From positions 2,046,001 through 2,110,000 of the forward strand of contig CP079103.1 in assembly GCA_019285755.1 (NCBI GenBank): 64,000 bases of DNA, read 5' to 3'. The notes beneath the pieces are model-generated. The model was given only the letters and a program-made list of their open reading frames with translations, made no database searches and was not told where the DNA came from. This document shows, one piece after another, positions 30,109-41,323 of this stretch (positions are counted from its first letter, which is position 1; each line of letters opens with the position of its first letter). A program made the position numbers and the translations under genes. The stretch comes from Chitinophaga sp. E66 (GTDB lineage Bacteria > Bacteroidota > Bacteroidia > Chitinophagales > Chitinophagaceae).

Positions 30109-31828
30109 ATGGATAAACTGAATAAATACAGCAGAGTGCTGACGGAAGACGTCAGCCAGCCCTCATCCCGTGCCATGCTGCACGCGACCGGACTTAGCAA
30201 AGATGATTTCAGCAAGGCGCAGGTGGGCATTGTAAGCTCCTGGTTCGAAGGGAACCCTGCAATATGCACCTGAACGACCTGGCAGGCCTGGTCAAACAGG
30301 GGATAGAAGAAGCCGGCCTGGTGGGGATGATGTTCAACACCATAGGCGTGAGCGATGCCATGTCTATGGGCACCACCGGCATGCGGTTCTCCCTGCCCTC
30401 GCGCGATATTATCGCCGATTCAATTGAAACGGTGGTCAGCGCCCAATGGTACGACGCGGTTGTGCCGGTAATGGGCTGCGATAAAAACATGCCGGGCGCC
30501 GTAATGGCCATGTGCAGGTTGAACAGGCCTTCCATTCTCGTTTATGGCGGTACGATCCATTCCGGGAATTATAAAGGCAAAAGATCAACGTACTGTCTAC
30601 CCTGGAAGCCTATGGTCAGCGTATAGCAGGTGAGTTATCGGCCGAAGACTTTGAAGGCATCGTTGCCAACGCCTGTCCGGGCGCGGGCGCATGCGGCGGA
30701 ATGTATACCGCCAATACCATGTCTGCAGCCATTGAAGCGCTGGGCCTGAGCCTGCCTTACAGTGCATCCAATCCTGCCATCAGCGAAGAAAAGAAAGCGG
30801 AATGCCTGGCAGTCGGGAAAGCACTGTATCATCTTATGAAAGAAGATATTAAACCCAGCGACATACTGACCAAAGCATCGTTCGAAAACGCGATAACCAT
30901 TACCATGACGCTTGGAGGTTCTACCAACGCTGTGCTGCACCTTATCGCCATTGCGCGTTCTATAGGTTTGGATCTCAGGCTGGAGGATTTCCAGCGCATT
31001 AGCGACAGCACCCCTTGCTGGCCGATCTTAAGCCCAGTGGCAAATACCTGATGGAAGACGTGCATGCTGCCGGTGGCATCCCTGCGGTCATCAAATCGTT
31101 GCTCGATGCCGGTTATCTGCATGGCGACTGCCTGACCGTTACAGGCCGTACACTGGCGGAGAACCATGCGGATATACAGCCATTACCGTTAGAATCGGGG
31201 ATCCTCATGCCGTTTGACCGGCCTTTAAAGAAAAGCGGGCACCTGCAGATATTATTCGGGAACCTTGCGCCTGAGGGAGCTGTAGCGAAGATAACCGGTA
31301 AGGAAGGCGAGACCTTTGAGGGGCCTGCCCGTGTGTATAACGACGAGTTCAGCGCCATCCGCGGGCTGGAACAGGGAGAAGTAAGCCGCGGCGATGTGAT
31401 CGTCATCCGGTATGAAGGCCCGAAAGGCGGGCCTGGTATGCCTGAAATGTTGAAGGTAACCGCTGCGGTTATGGGCGCCGGATTAGGCAATACCGTAGCG
31501 GTGATCACGGATGGACGTTTTTCCGGCGGTACGCATGGATTCGTGATCGGGCACATTACCCCTGAAGCGTTCGATGGGGCACGATTGCCCTGCTGCGGAA
31601 TGGCGATATAATTTCTATCGATGCGGTGAACAACAGCATTATGGTTCAGCTCAGCGATACCGAAATCGCCCGGCGCCGTGCGGCCTGGACGGCCCCTCCT
31701 TAAAATACGATACGGGAATTTTGTATAAATACTGCCTTACCGTATCTTCTGCCTCGGAAGGCTGTGTGACCGACGGACCAGGCATCCGGAAGCATCAGGG
31801 CCATCCTGTTAATCAAAGCGCTTCATGA
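30109..31828 (+). CDS. IlvD/Edd-family dehydratase (dihydroxy-acid or sugar-acid dehydratase; frameshifted)
   Basis: About 573 residues. The three Fe-S cysteines are visible in [24 protein letters not shown] and [20 protein letters not shown], with the substrate loop [18 protein letters not shown]. Shifts lie near 30262, 30585, 31010, 31580 and 31680. It removes water from a 2,3-dihydroxy acid. Its overall length and the ending [10 protein letters not shown] are also those of ordinary dihydroxy-acid dehydratase, so a branched-chain amino-acid role cannot be excluded. The neighbouring lactonase (4-bp ATGA overlap) and dehydrogenase argue for an aldonate such as L-rhamnonate. Confidence 0.85.
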
Positions 31829-32652
31829 CATTGATAGATACGCATCTTCACCTTTGGGACAGCAACCGGCTGCAATATCCCTGGCTGGCTGGTTTACCGC
31901 AGATCCAGGGGATGTTCTGGCGGAACAATATCAGGAGGCAACTGCCGGCTTCGCAGTGGATAAAATGATCTTCATACAGGCGGAATGCCTGCCGGAAGAG
32001 AACCTGGCCGAACTTGCGCTGGTACTTGAACAAATAGCGATCGATCCCCGGATTGCCGGAATGGTGGCCTATGCAGGGCTGGAGCAAGGCAAATCTTCCT
32101 TATCGCCTCTAATCGGCAATGCCTTTGTGAAAGGCGTGCGCCGGATGTATGACGACACGCCTGATGTCTGTTGCAGCCCGCTTTTCCTTGAGGCCGCGCG
32201 GGAATTACCGCGTTTGGGATTAAGCATGGATATCAGTGCAAAGCCGCTTGCACTCCCGTATACCGCCCGGATGATCGGTCAATGCCCGGAAACGCAGTTC
32301 ATCCTGGACCACCTGGGAAAACCTGATATCCGAAACGGGGCTTCGATAGTTTCCGGCGGGATATGGACAGGCTCTCCCAATTTCCTAACCTGGCGGCAAA
32401 ACTATCCGGGCTTATCACTGAGGCCGCCTGGCATCAGTGGAGCGTGGATGAGGTGGCGCCTTATATCAGGCATGCGGTCGGATGCTTTGGGAAGACCGGC
32501 TGATGTTTGGAAGCGACTGGCCGGTGGTACTGTTGGCCGGAACCTGGAAAGACTGGGTGCAGGTCCTGCAGGAGGTACTCGCGGAGTATCCTGCAAACGT
32601 CCAGGAGAAGATCTGGCACCTCAATGGAGCGCGCTATTATCGGATATCTTAA
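31825..32652 (+). CDS. Amidohydrolase, COG3618-type lactone hydrolase (frameshifted)
   Basis: About 276 residues. The N-terminus [20 protein letters not shown] carries the metal-binding HxH and the YPWL signature of the L-fucono/rhamnono-lactonase group. Later blocks are KMIFIQAECLP, ILDHLGKPDIRNG, LAAKLSGLITEA and the final LMFGSDWPVVL with the catalytic Asp. Shifts lie near 31912, 32350 and 32490. It opens sugar lactones to aldonates in the cytoplasm. The start overlaps the dehydratase stop (ATGA), so the two are translationally coupled. Confidence 0.85.
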
Positions 32653-32655
32653 ATT

Positions 32656-33574
32656 ATGGCTTTGCATATTAAACTCATGGGCGCGGCCCTCTTTACCCTG
32701 ATGGCTGTTACCGCGGCAGCCCAGCAAACGCTGCGTCTGTATAAAGACGCAGCGCCCGGGATGCTGCCTTCGGCAAACTCGGTGAAGGAGGACGTCCGGA
32801 CCGATAAACAGGTGGGTTTATTGGTATCGCGTGTTACCGTGCCCACACTGGAAGTGTTTATACCTGCAAGGGGAAAGGAAATGGTACGGCGGTAATTATT
32901 TGTCCGGGTGGAGGGTATGGCGTTTTGTTGCTTAACCGCGAAGGGCGCGATGTGGCGAAGGCATTTAATGACGCCGGCGTTACCGCGTTCGTTTTAAAAT
33001 ACCGGCTTCCATCCCCGGCTACCATGCAAAACGCTTCATTAGCTCCCTTGCAGGACGCGCAGCAGGCGATCAGGATCGTGAGGTCGCGGGCTGAGGAATG
33101 GGGATAGATACGGCGAAAGTCGGTATCATGGGCTTTTCAGCCGGCGGTCACCTGGCGGCTACAGCGGGTACGCACTTTGGGCGGCCCGACCTGGCAGACA
33201 GCACTGGCGCTAACCTGCGTCCAGACTTCCTGCTATTGGTAAACCCCGTGATTAGTTTTACTGACAGCATCGGCCATATCGGGTCGCGTAATAACCTGCT
33301 GGGCGCTTCTCCATCACAAGAATTGATCCGCTGGTTCTCCAACGAGCTGCAGGTGACAGACAACACGCCACCGGCTTTCCTGGTACATGCGGGCGACGAT
33401 ACCGTCGTAGATGAAAAGAACAGTCTGCTGTTTTATCAGGCATTACGGGCACACCGGGTCCCCGGTTCCTTACATATATATCAGAAAGGGGAGCACGGCT
33501 TTCTCAAAGACCTGGGGTTCGCCGAATGGTTTGGCCGCTGCCTCTTCTGGATGAAACAGGCGGGATGGATGTAA
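32656..33574 (+). CDS. Secreted alpha/beta hydrolase, esterase-like (frameshifted)
   Basis: About 306 residues with signal peptide (LMGAALFTLMAVTAAAQQ). Oxyanion motif CPGGGYGVLL, nucleophile elbow GIMGFSAGGHLAAT, Asp in LVHAGDDTVVDEKN and His in KGEHGFLKD complete the triad. Shifts lie near 32880 and 33100. The layout is that of acetyl-ester hydrolases often annotated as xylan esterases. It probably removes acetyl groups from the glycan that the locus degrades. It follows the lactonase by 3 bp and ends the operon. Confidence 0.85.
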
Positions 33575-33618
33575 TCAAACTACGTTTATTTGCTTATATT
33601 CGGTATAAATAGCTTCCT

Positions 33619-34230
33619 ATGCCTTCTAAATATTGGGTCATCGCTTGCCTGTCATTGATCCTCCCATACATAGCTTCCGCCCAAAAGCAGAAAGCCATAA
33701 CGCCTCTGGAGCCAGTGTATCATACGGAAGCCCTTCAGCCCGGGAGCGCCGCCATTTACGGCAATTTCATCCAGCGGCTGGGGTTCAGCAGCGGCGGATA
33801 TGCACAGGAAATCTATCTCCGCAACATCACCACCGATAAAATTTACTCTATGCGGGTTAAGGCCACCATGAAATCGGCCAAAGAGAACGTCTTTTGCTTC
33901 CACCTGCCACCCGGCGAATATGAGCTACGCCAATACTACTGGACTCAAAGCAAATGGTACGGCGGGATGGTCCACCTGGAACAAATCACCAAAAACTACT
34001 CTTTCGATGAGCTGGAGAAGCTGGCCAAAGAGGGAAAGAAGGAATATAACCTGGATCTTCAGCGCTTCACCTTCAGCGTACAGCCGGATACGCTCTATTA
34101 TGTGGGCACCTGGCACTTTGAGTCGGCCACGGTGAGCTTCTCTGATGATAAGGCTGCCTTCGATCCCAAGCCGGCTAAATTCTATAAAAAGCTCGATTTC
34201 ACGGCAGCGCAAACGATCCTGCCGCAATAG
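33619..34230 (+). CDS. Secreted hypothetical protein (203 aa)
   Basis: Intact frame with signal peptide (WVIACLSLILPYIASAQKQK). The mature part is beta-rich (AAIYGNFIQRLGFSSGGYAQ, VFCFHLPPGEYELRQYYW, RFTFSVQPDTLYYVGTWHF), a pattern seen in predicted DUF2846-like or carboxypeptidase-regulatory-like periplasmic proteins. I do not assign a family. It is 44 bp downstream of the esterase and convergent with the AsmA-like gene, and is probably not part of the PUL. Confidence 0.7.
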   Translation: MPSKYWVIACLSLILPYIASAQKQKAITPLEPVYHTEALQPGSAAIYGNFIQRLGFSSGGYAQEIYLRNITTDKIYSMRVKATMKSAKENVFCFHLPPGEYELRQYYWTQSKWYGGMVHLEQITKNYSFDELEKLAKEGKKEYNLDLQRFTFSVQPDTLYYVGTWHFESATVSFSDDKAAFDPKPAKFYKKLDFTAAQTILPQ

Positions 34231-34239
34231 GGAACCGCA

Positions 34240-37200
34240 TCAGGATTTGCCTTTCTGCTTCCCAAGGCCTACTTTAAAGTCGTCCGGCGTGCCGGAAACC
34301 TTAATGCTCATAAACCGCACCTTTTTATCCCGGTCGCGGTATTCAATGGCATCCACCTGATCGAGATCTACCTCATGCTGCTTTTTCCCGAACAGCGCCT
34401 GGAAGCCAACCTGCGTCACCATTTTCATGGGCACGCGCATATAGTATTCCATGGTCATATCGAGCGACTGCTTACCCGAAATCTCCATGAAGCCCAGTGA
34501 GGAATTGATATTCATGGTAGGGATATTCAGCACGCCGTTGGTAAAGGTAAGTTTGTTGCGCAAAGTGTCGAAGCGGACGAGGCGAAGGTTTTTGTCTTTG
34601 AAGTATCCCGCCATGGCCTGCATAGGCGCAAAGTCTACCAGGCTGCCGTCGCGCACTTCCACATCCAGTTCGGCTTTGGTGTCGTGCAGGATAGGTACGA
34701 AGTCGGGGTGGATCTGCACGTGGCTGCGAATAGTGCCGGTAAGGTGGCCTTTGATATTCTTATTGATGACAAAGTCTTGCCCGAAGTGATCCAGTTTGAT
34801 GAGCATTTTTTCCATATCCACATTCTGTACCTTGATCCGGCTGCGGAAATAGATCTTCTCCGGATCGCTTCCGTTCAGGTATCCGCGCATGCCCATAACG
34901 CCGCCCGCTACTTTCATGCCCAGGGTGTCCAGGTGAATGTAATGGTCTTCCTGCACGCGTAGTTGCGCCGTAACGCCCTGTAGCCATAAGCGGTTGTACC
35001 TGAACTTGCCGATGTCTGCCTTTACTTCAAAAACAGGGAAGGGCACGGTAAAGATGTTGAATGCCTTTGCATGCGCTACGGAATCGGGGATGGCTTTGGT
35101 CTTTGCCGTTTTACTTCCGTTGGATGGGGGCGGGAGCGCCGGATGCGAAATTATACCCGCTCAGCTGGTCGGCATCCAGGAATTTACTGCGGAAGTACAG
35201 GTAGTTTGTGCGGTTTTTGATCAGCGAATCTTTGCCGTTGAAGAGGCGGAAGCTGATGTCGAAGTCCGTGCGGCCGATGGCGCCGCGCAAGGAATCCACC
35301 CTCAGGATGCGGTTGGCGCCGTAGAGGATGTTGCCGCGGATGCTATCGAGTTGGAGCTTATGTTGTTTCAGGGTGCCCGAGATATTGGCCAGTTTCACCT
35401 TCGCGAACCTGAAAGTTGTATCGTACCGCAGATCGGCCTTGGCGCGGAGCCAGATATTGGCGCCTTCTTCCTGTTGATAGCCGGGCGGGATGAATTGTTT
35501 GCTCCTCGGTCCGAGGAGGTCTTGCATGGCTAGTCGTGCCGATTTAAAATCGAACGCGATCATTGTTTTTCCCTTTTTTACCGGCTGGAACCACAGGGCG
35601 TAATTGTTCACGCGGCCCGACAGCCGGAAGTCGCTCTCGTCGATTTTGCCATTGAAATCCCGCAAGGTCAGCGAGGTATCTGCGATCTGCAGCGTAGCGG
35701 CGATCTTACGGAATGAATGGGGATATTGTTTAAACGAAGCGCTCAGTTCGTTCAGGGTCAGCGTTCCCTTAGGTAGTGGCGCCGGATTGCGCAGTTGGCG
35801 AACTGAAGATGAGAGGGATACATCAAACCGGAACCCGCGTATTTCTTCTGTAGCCTTACGGGCCAGTGCCGTATCCCCGGCAAAGATATCTGCCATGCGG
35901 ATGTTCTGGCTGCCGGCTTTCAGCCGCATTGTGACGGGCTTATCCGGCGCGTGAATGAGGGCGATAATATCACTGATGCTACCGCTGGCATGGAAGTCTG
36001 AGCCGCCTACCCGCAGCCCCAGGGAATCCAACGTTACTTCACCGTTACGCATAACAGCGTGCGCGTTCATGTTGCGCACAGGGTGCGGATAACCTGGTAT
36101 GCGGAAAGAAAGCCCTGTCACCGTAAGCTCGCTTTGCACGCCGCCTTTCAGCTGGCCGATATATTGTTCAGGTAGATCGAGGTCGGTGAGCTCTTTTACG
36201 TCCATATCCAGTTTCACTTTGCCGGTAATATGCTGTAGGTCGGGTATGCCGAGGAAGTCGCCCACGAAGGCCAGTTCCAGGTCGGATTTCAGCTGTAACA
36301 ATACTTTCGGGTCGGTGAAGTCGCGTATCACGAAATTTCCGGCGAAGATACCTTTGCCCGGGCGCGCCAGCACATTGGTGAGCTTGATTTCAGAAGTCTG
36401 TAGGAGCGGCCGGCGCCGTTGGTATAAGTGCCGCCGAAACCCAGGCTGTCGATCCGCTTGTCGGACTCCGGATTGTGAAACCAGGCGTTCTCGCAGCCAA
36501 ATGCCACTTCGATGAGCGGCAGGGTATCTTTGGCCAGGGGGCCTTTGATCTTGCCGTCGAAATAGATGCGGCCATCGTAGCGGAAGGGCTTTAGCATCGC
36601 GGCCGCATCTCCCGGGATGAATGCCGCCAGCAGGTTCATGTCGGGTTTGTCGCCTTTGACGGTGAAGTCGACCAGCGTGGGCGTTCCCAATACTGCCGTG
36701 CCTTCCAGCCGGAAGGCGGCGTCCTGCAGTTTTATTTCTCCGGTAGGGATGTTCAGTTTTTGTGTTGCTTGTCATAATCGGCATGAATGTCGAGTACAAG
36801 ATGTTTATGGCGGAAGAAGGTAGTGTCCGCCGGACTGGTTAGGTCCGCTTCCAGGTCTGCATCGAGGCCCACGGCCAGTTCTAGTTCGTTGTTTTTAAAG
36901 GATGCCGTCAGCTTGCCGATCTGCGTTTTCACATGCTGGCCGCTGGCTTTATCGAGGTACGCGATGCGCAGGTCGCGGATCACCATTTTGCGAAGGTCGA
37001 TGTCGAGCGTGGAGGAATCCGCCGGCGCGGGGGTTCTGAAGTTTGCTCCATGTTCTTCGCTTCCACGATGTTGAACCTCCCGTTGCGTTCCCGCACCAGC
37101 TCTACGTACCCGCCCCGGATGAATAGCCGGCGCACGTGGTATTTGCCGCGGAGCAGCCCCGGAAGGCTGAACCCCACATACACATGCTCCACCTCGTACA

Positions 37201-37474
37201 GCGGTTGCCCATGGCGCTGCTTATCCGGGTAAAACCTTACACCATGCAGCGCAATGGAAAGATTCGGGAAATTCTTTAGCAGGGTGATATTGCTGTTATC
37301 GACCGACAATTCGCCCTTAAACTGCTTGTTCAGTTCGGCCACCGCCATGGCGGTAATGCGTTTCTGTTGGGTAAAGAGTATAATGGCGGCAATGGCCACT
37401 AATGCCAGGAAAGAAGTAACGGTGATGATCAATATCCTCAGTATCCGTTTTTTCGCCGGAAAGGAAATACGCAT
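34240..37474 (-). CDS. AsmA-family giant protein (frameshifted)
   Basis: About 1,078 residues. A single N-terminal transmembrane helix (ILIITVTSFLALVAIAAIIL) is followed by the AsmA N-terminal pattern (VAELNKQFKGELSVDNSNIT, LLKNFPNLSIALHGVRFYP), long repetitive beta structure and the AsmA C-terminal region (NKLTFTNGVLNIPTMNINSS, GFMEISGKQSLDMTMEYY). Shifts lie near 37015, 36760, 36405 and 35115. Such proteins are anchored in the inner membrane and span the periplasm, and are thought to carry phospholipid toward the outer membrane. It is convergent with the upstream secreted gene and divergent from the flavoprotein gene. Confidence 0.88.
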
Positions 37475-37658
37475 GGTTCTTAATCTCGTTTTTCGCCCGC
37501 TAAACGGAGGCGTAGACAGCATAGGGGCTGCCCTTAATAGGGCGCCAAATTCAGCAATGGCTCAAAAGTATGACATCCTGCCCAGAATACATGTTAAAAT
37601 AAAGCAAAATGTAATATGTGTGATATGTCGCCGGAGAGAAATTCGCTATATTAAACGT

Positions 37659-39308
37659 ATGCAAAACACAGGCGTTATCATCATCGGCGCGGGGCTTTCG
37701 GGCCTTGTCGCGGCGGCGGAACTGGCCGCTTCCGGAATCAGGGTCCTGCTGCTCGACCAGGAAAGTGAGCGGCACCTGGGTGGACAGGCGTTTTGGTCGC
37801 TCGGCGGCCTGTTAATGGTAGATACGCCGATGCAGCGCCGCATGGGTATCCGCGACAGCCTGGAGCTGGCGATGCAGGATTGGATGGGCACTGCGGCGTT
37901 CGACCGGCCGGAAGACCATTGGCCCCGTAAGTGGGCGGAGGCGTACGTGCATTTTGCGGCTACGGAAAAGTATCCCTGGCTCCGCAAACAAGGCCTGCGG
38001 TTCTTCCCGGTGGTGGGATGGGCGGAAAGAGGTGGGTATGGCGCCGTGGGGCATGGGAATTCCGTACCGCGGTTCCATGTGACCTGGGGCACCGGCCCCG
38101 GCGTAGTGGAGCCCTTCGCTAACCGTGTGCTGGAAGCGGAGAAGAAAGGGATTGTTACGATAAAATACCGGCACCGGGTAGAGGAGCTGATCGTAGAAAA
38201 TGGGGTTGTAAAGGGTGTTAGCGGTAAGGTGCTGGCGCCGTCAACAGCGGCGCGTGGAGAGAAAAGCCCGGATGAGATTGTCGGGGACTTTCACTTTCCT
38301 GCCGGGCACGTCATTGTTACATCCGGTGGAATCGGTGCCAATCACGACCTGGTGCGAAAGAACTGGCCTGCACGCCTGGGGCCGGCGCCTAAGCATATGG
38401 TGTCCGGCGTTCCGGAGCATGTTGATGGGCGGATGCTGGGCGTGGCGGAAAGGGCGGGGCGAACCTTATTAACCCGGACCGTATGTGGCATTACACAGAA
38501 GGTATCGCCAACTGGTCGCCCATCTGGAAGAACCACGGCATCCGGATATTGCCGGGCCCTTCGTCTATCTGGCTGGATGCCGCCGGCAACCGGCTCCCCG
38601 TTCCCCTGTTCCCGGATTCGATACACTGGGCACGCTGGAACACCTTGGCCATACCGGTCACGACTACTCCTGGTTCATCCTCAATCAAAAGATAATAAAA
38701 AAGAATTCGCATTATCCGGCTCAGAGCAAAACCCTGACCTCACGGGCAAAGACTGGAAACTCGTCGTGAAACGCGCCTTTGGAAAAAAAGCCACCGCGCC
38801 TGTGGAAGCGTTTAAGGAACATGGGGCCGATTTTGTGGTGGCGGATACCCTGAAAGCGCTGGTGGAAGGCATGAACCGCCTGGCCCCTGATTTACCCCTC
38901 GATTATGCATCCGTTGAAAGAATTATTACCGCACGCGATAATGAGCTGCATAACGCGTTCTGTAAAGACGCGCAGATCATGGCCATCCGCAACGCCCGGC
39001 GTTACCTGGGCGATCGCCTGATCCGTACCGCCCCTCTGCATAAAATATTGGACCCCGCAGCAGGGCCCCTCATCGCGGTGAAGCTCCATATTCTCACCCG
39101 CAAGACCCTTGGCGGCCTCGAAACCGATCTCGGCGCCCGGGTGCTGCGCGCCGGTGGCGAACCAATATCTGGGTTGTATGCAGCTGGTGAGGCCGCAGGG
39201 TTCGGAGGCGGCGGAATGCATGGATATCGCGCACTGGAAGGCACTTTCCTGGGAGGGTGCATTTTCTCCGGGAGAACCGCCGCCCGGACGATCATCGCGG
39301 CACATTGA
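37659..39308 (+). CDS. FAD-binding dehydrogenase, COG3573-like (internally out of frame)
   Basis: ATG at 37659 directly precedes the FAD motif VIIIGAGLSGLVAAAELAASG. About 549 residues. The C-terminal FAD-contact block is ISGLYAAGEAAGFGGGGMHG, then YRALEGTFLGGCIFSGR. The frame from 38472 to about 38715 is open but reads nonsense; the natural sequence there is in another frame (MWHYTEGIANWSPIWKNHGI, then GTLEHLGHTGHDYSWFILN). Compensating indels therefore keep the gene open while scrambling about 80 residues. Predicted soluble flavoprotein related to fumarate reductase and ketosteroid dehydrogenase types; substrate unknown. Confidence 0.85.
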   Translation: MQNTGVIIIGAGLSGLVAAAELAASGIRVLLLDQESERHLGGQAFWSLGGLLMVDTPMQRRMGIRDSLELAMQDWMGTAAFDRPEDHWPRKWAEAYVHFAATEKYPWLRKQGLRFFPVVGWAERGGYGAVGHGNSVPRFHVTWGTGPGVVEPFANRVLEAEKKGIVTIKYRHRVEELIVENGVVKGVSGKVLAPSTAARGEKSPDEIVGDFHFPAGHVIVTSGGIGANHDLVRKNWPARLGPAPKHMVSGVPEHVDGRMLGVAERAGRTLLTRTVCGITQKVSPTGRPSGRTTASGYCRALRLSGWMPPATGSPFPCSRIRYTGHAGTPWPYRSRLLLVHPQSKDNKKEFALSGSEQNPDLTGKDWKLVVKRAFGKKATAPVEAFKEHGADFVVADTLKALVEGMNRLAPDLPLDYASVERIITARDNELHNAFCKDAQIMAIRNARRYLGDRLIRTAPLHKILDPAAGPLIAVKLHILTRKTLGGLETDLGARVLRAGGEPISGLYAAGEAAGFGGGGMHGYRALEGTFLGGCIFSGRTAARTIIAAH

Positions 39309-39402
39309 CATTCGTGCAGGCGTTCGTTTTAGATGGGTGCTAATTTATCATGCGTTTTAGCAAAAAAATGTCAGGTTCTTCTAAAAAGGGTCGCTAGTTT
39401 AG

Positions 39403-39972
39403 TTGATTAAACAGGCGTGCGTGGAAACTAAGTTGTTGGAGGGCATTGCATCGGGCGACGAACTGGCGTTTCGCCAGCTATTCCGGTTGTACGGCGACAG
39501 GCTGTACCGCTTTGCATGCGGACTGCTGAACAACGAACAGGAAGCTGAAGAAGTCGTACAGGACGTATTCCTGCAACTCTGGCTCCGCCGTGGGCAAATC
39601 CTCCAGATCCAACATTTCTCTACCTATTGTTATACCTCCGTCCGCAATACCGCGCTCAACTACCTCAAGAAGCGCAATGCCCGTCCGCCGATGGATGAGC
39701 CCGAAGCGCTGGACGCCTGCATCGATCACTCCGTTTCCGGGTCAGACGACCTGCTCATCACCAAAGAGAACCTCCATGCCATCGGCAAAGCCGTGGAAGC
39801 CTTACCTCCCAGCTGCAGGACGATTTTCCGCCTTGTGCGCGAAGACGGCCTTAAATACCGCGAAGTAGCCGAGATCATGGGCATTACCCTCAGTACCGTG
39901 AGCGTCCAGATGGGTATCGCCACCCGGAAAATATGTGCCCGGATATCCGCCGGAGAGCATATTGATTTGTAG
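39403..39972 (+). CDS. ECF-family RNA polymerase sigma factor
   Basis: The intact 189-residue protein has sigma-70 region 2 (FRQLFRLYGDRLYRFACGLL, EAEEVVQDVFLQLW) and region 4 (ALPPSCRTIFRLVREDGLKY, REVAEIMGITLSTVSVQMG). I take the TTG at 39403; GTG at 39421 is another possible start. Its gene lies 89 bp upstream of FecR-type anti-sigma and then an STN-bearing SusC, the classical cell-surface signalling order, so it probably transcribes the following SusC/SusD operon when the receptor is loaded. Confidence 0.93.
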   Translation: MIKQACVETKLLEGIASGDELAFRQLFRLYGDRLYRFACGLLNNEQEAEEVVQDVFLQLWLRRGQILQIQHFSTYCYTSVRNTALNYLKKRNARPPMDEPEALDACIDHSVSGSDDLLITKENLHAIGKAVEALPPSCRTIFRLVREDGLKYREVAEIMGITLSTVSVQMGIATRKICARISAGEHIDL

Positions 39973-40061
39973 ACCAGTAACAGGTTTTGGCTATTTTGAA
40001 AAAAAAGTTGCTTTCGCTTTAAGAGTTTTCATTCCTTTCGTTGTCTTATTTCCGAACACAC

Positions 40062-41138
40062 ATGAAATATTCAAATCCATCCGACGATTCCTCCCGGCAG
40101 TGGGAGCTACTGGCGCGTTTTATTGCCGGTGAACTGGAGAACGACGAAAGGCAGCAGGTGGAAGCCATGCTGGCGGAAGATCCCGTGCTGCGCGAGCGGC
40201 TGGATATCCTTCGCCGGACGCAGTTGCAGTCTTCCCGGCAGCTCTCTCCGGCCGCAGGCGAGCGTATGCTGGACGGTATCTTCGCCGCGGGCGCCCAACA
40301 GGCGGAGGGGATATAGTGGAATTGACACAACGCAGGAGGCCAGTCCGGATGTATATGGCGGCTGCTTCCGTTGTCATATTAATAATAGCCGGTTGGCTGG
40401 CCTGGCAATGGCGGGAGCCTGCGGCTGAATGGAGCATAGTACGGGCGAAATCTGGATCACGCTCCAGTGTCACCTTGCCGGATGGCACCGAAGTGACGCT
40501 GAATGCCGGGAGCGAATTATCGTACCCGACAGATTTCGGGAAAGGGCGCCGCCGGTACAACTGAAAGGAGAGGGGTTTTTTTAAAGTGAAGGGCGACCAT
40601 GAACATCCATTCGTCATATCTACGCAGCTTGTTGATGTGCGGGTGCTGGGAACGGAGCTGAACCTGCGCGCCTGGCCCAATGAGACCACTACGGAAACGG
40701 CGCTCATCAGCGGGGCTTTAGAGGTGATCGTCAAAGATAAAAAGAGCAGCGGATCCTGCTGAAGCCGAATCAGAAAGTAGCGGTAGATAAACGATATATG
40801 GCGATACTCACCGACGAAGGTAAAGCGGCGGAGAAAGATGAACACGTTGCAGGCAAGGCCATCCGGGTATTGCCGCTGGATCAGGATATAGACAACGCCA
40901 TCGCGGAAACGGCATGGCTCAATAATAAACTCGTATTCAAAAACCAACCGTTCGGGAACTGGCTGCCGCCATCGAACGCGCATATGGCGTGAGGGTAGAG
41001 TTCCGGAACGATCAGTTAAAGGACGTTAATTTTTCCGGCGTCATTAAAGATGAGACTTTGCCCGAGCTGATGGGCATCCTGCAGACCATGAAACCATTTC
41101 ATTACACGTTAGATTCCGCTACAGTGATCATAGAATAA
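40062..41138 (+). CDS. FecR-family anti-sigma factor (frameshifted)
   Basis: About 359 residues. The cytosolic N-terminal part (QWELLARFIAGELENDERQQ) is followed by one transmembrane helix (MYMAAASVVILIIAGWLAWQ), the FecR domain (SSVTLPDGTEVTLNAGSELS, FKVKGDHEHPFVISTQLVDV, VLGTELNLRAWPNE) and the C-terminal DUF4974-like domain (YGVRVEFRNDQLKDVNFSGV). Shifts lie near 40318, 40545, 40745 and 40965. It holds the ECF sigma factor inactive until the SusC STN domain signals. The SusC gene follows 185 bp later. Confidence 0.9.
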
Positions 41139-41323
41139 ACAACCAATAATCGCATACTATGGACAACGCACCGTTCCACGACCGCAGGCTGCTGTCGGGC
41201 TAGCAGGCTTTTGCCCGAACAAAAACGGGAAATGCCAAAGCATCTCCCGTCCGTCAAGTTAAAAGGAAACCTGATTTTCTCAGGACCCGGTTTCCTATTC
41301 TCTGTACTTAACACATCCAAATT

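Noticed and set aside
37254-37658. N-terminal extension of the flavoprotein frame by 135 codons
   Set aside because: It overlaps the AsmA-like gene antisense and reads unnaturally; the ATG at 37659 sits directly before the FAD-binding motif, as expected for the family.
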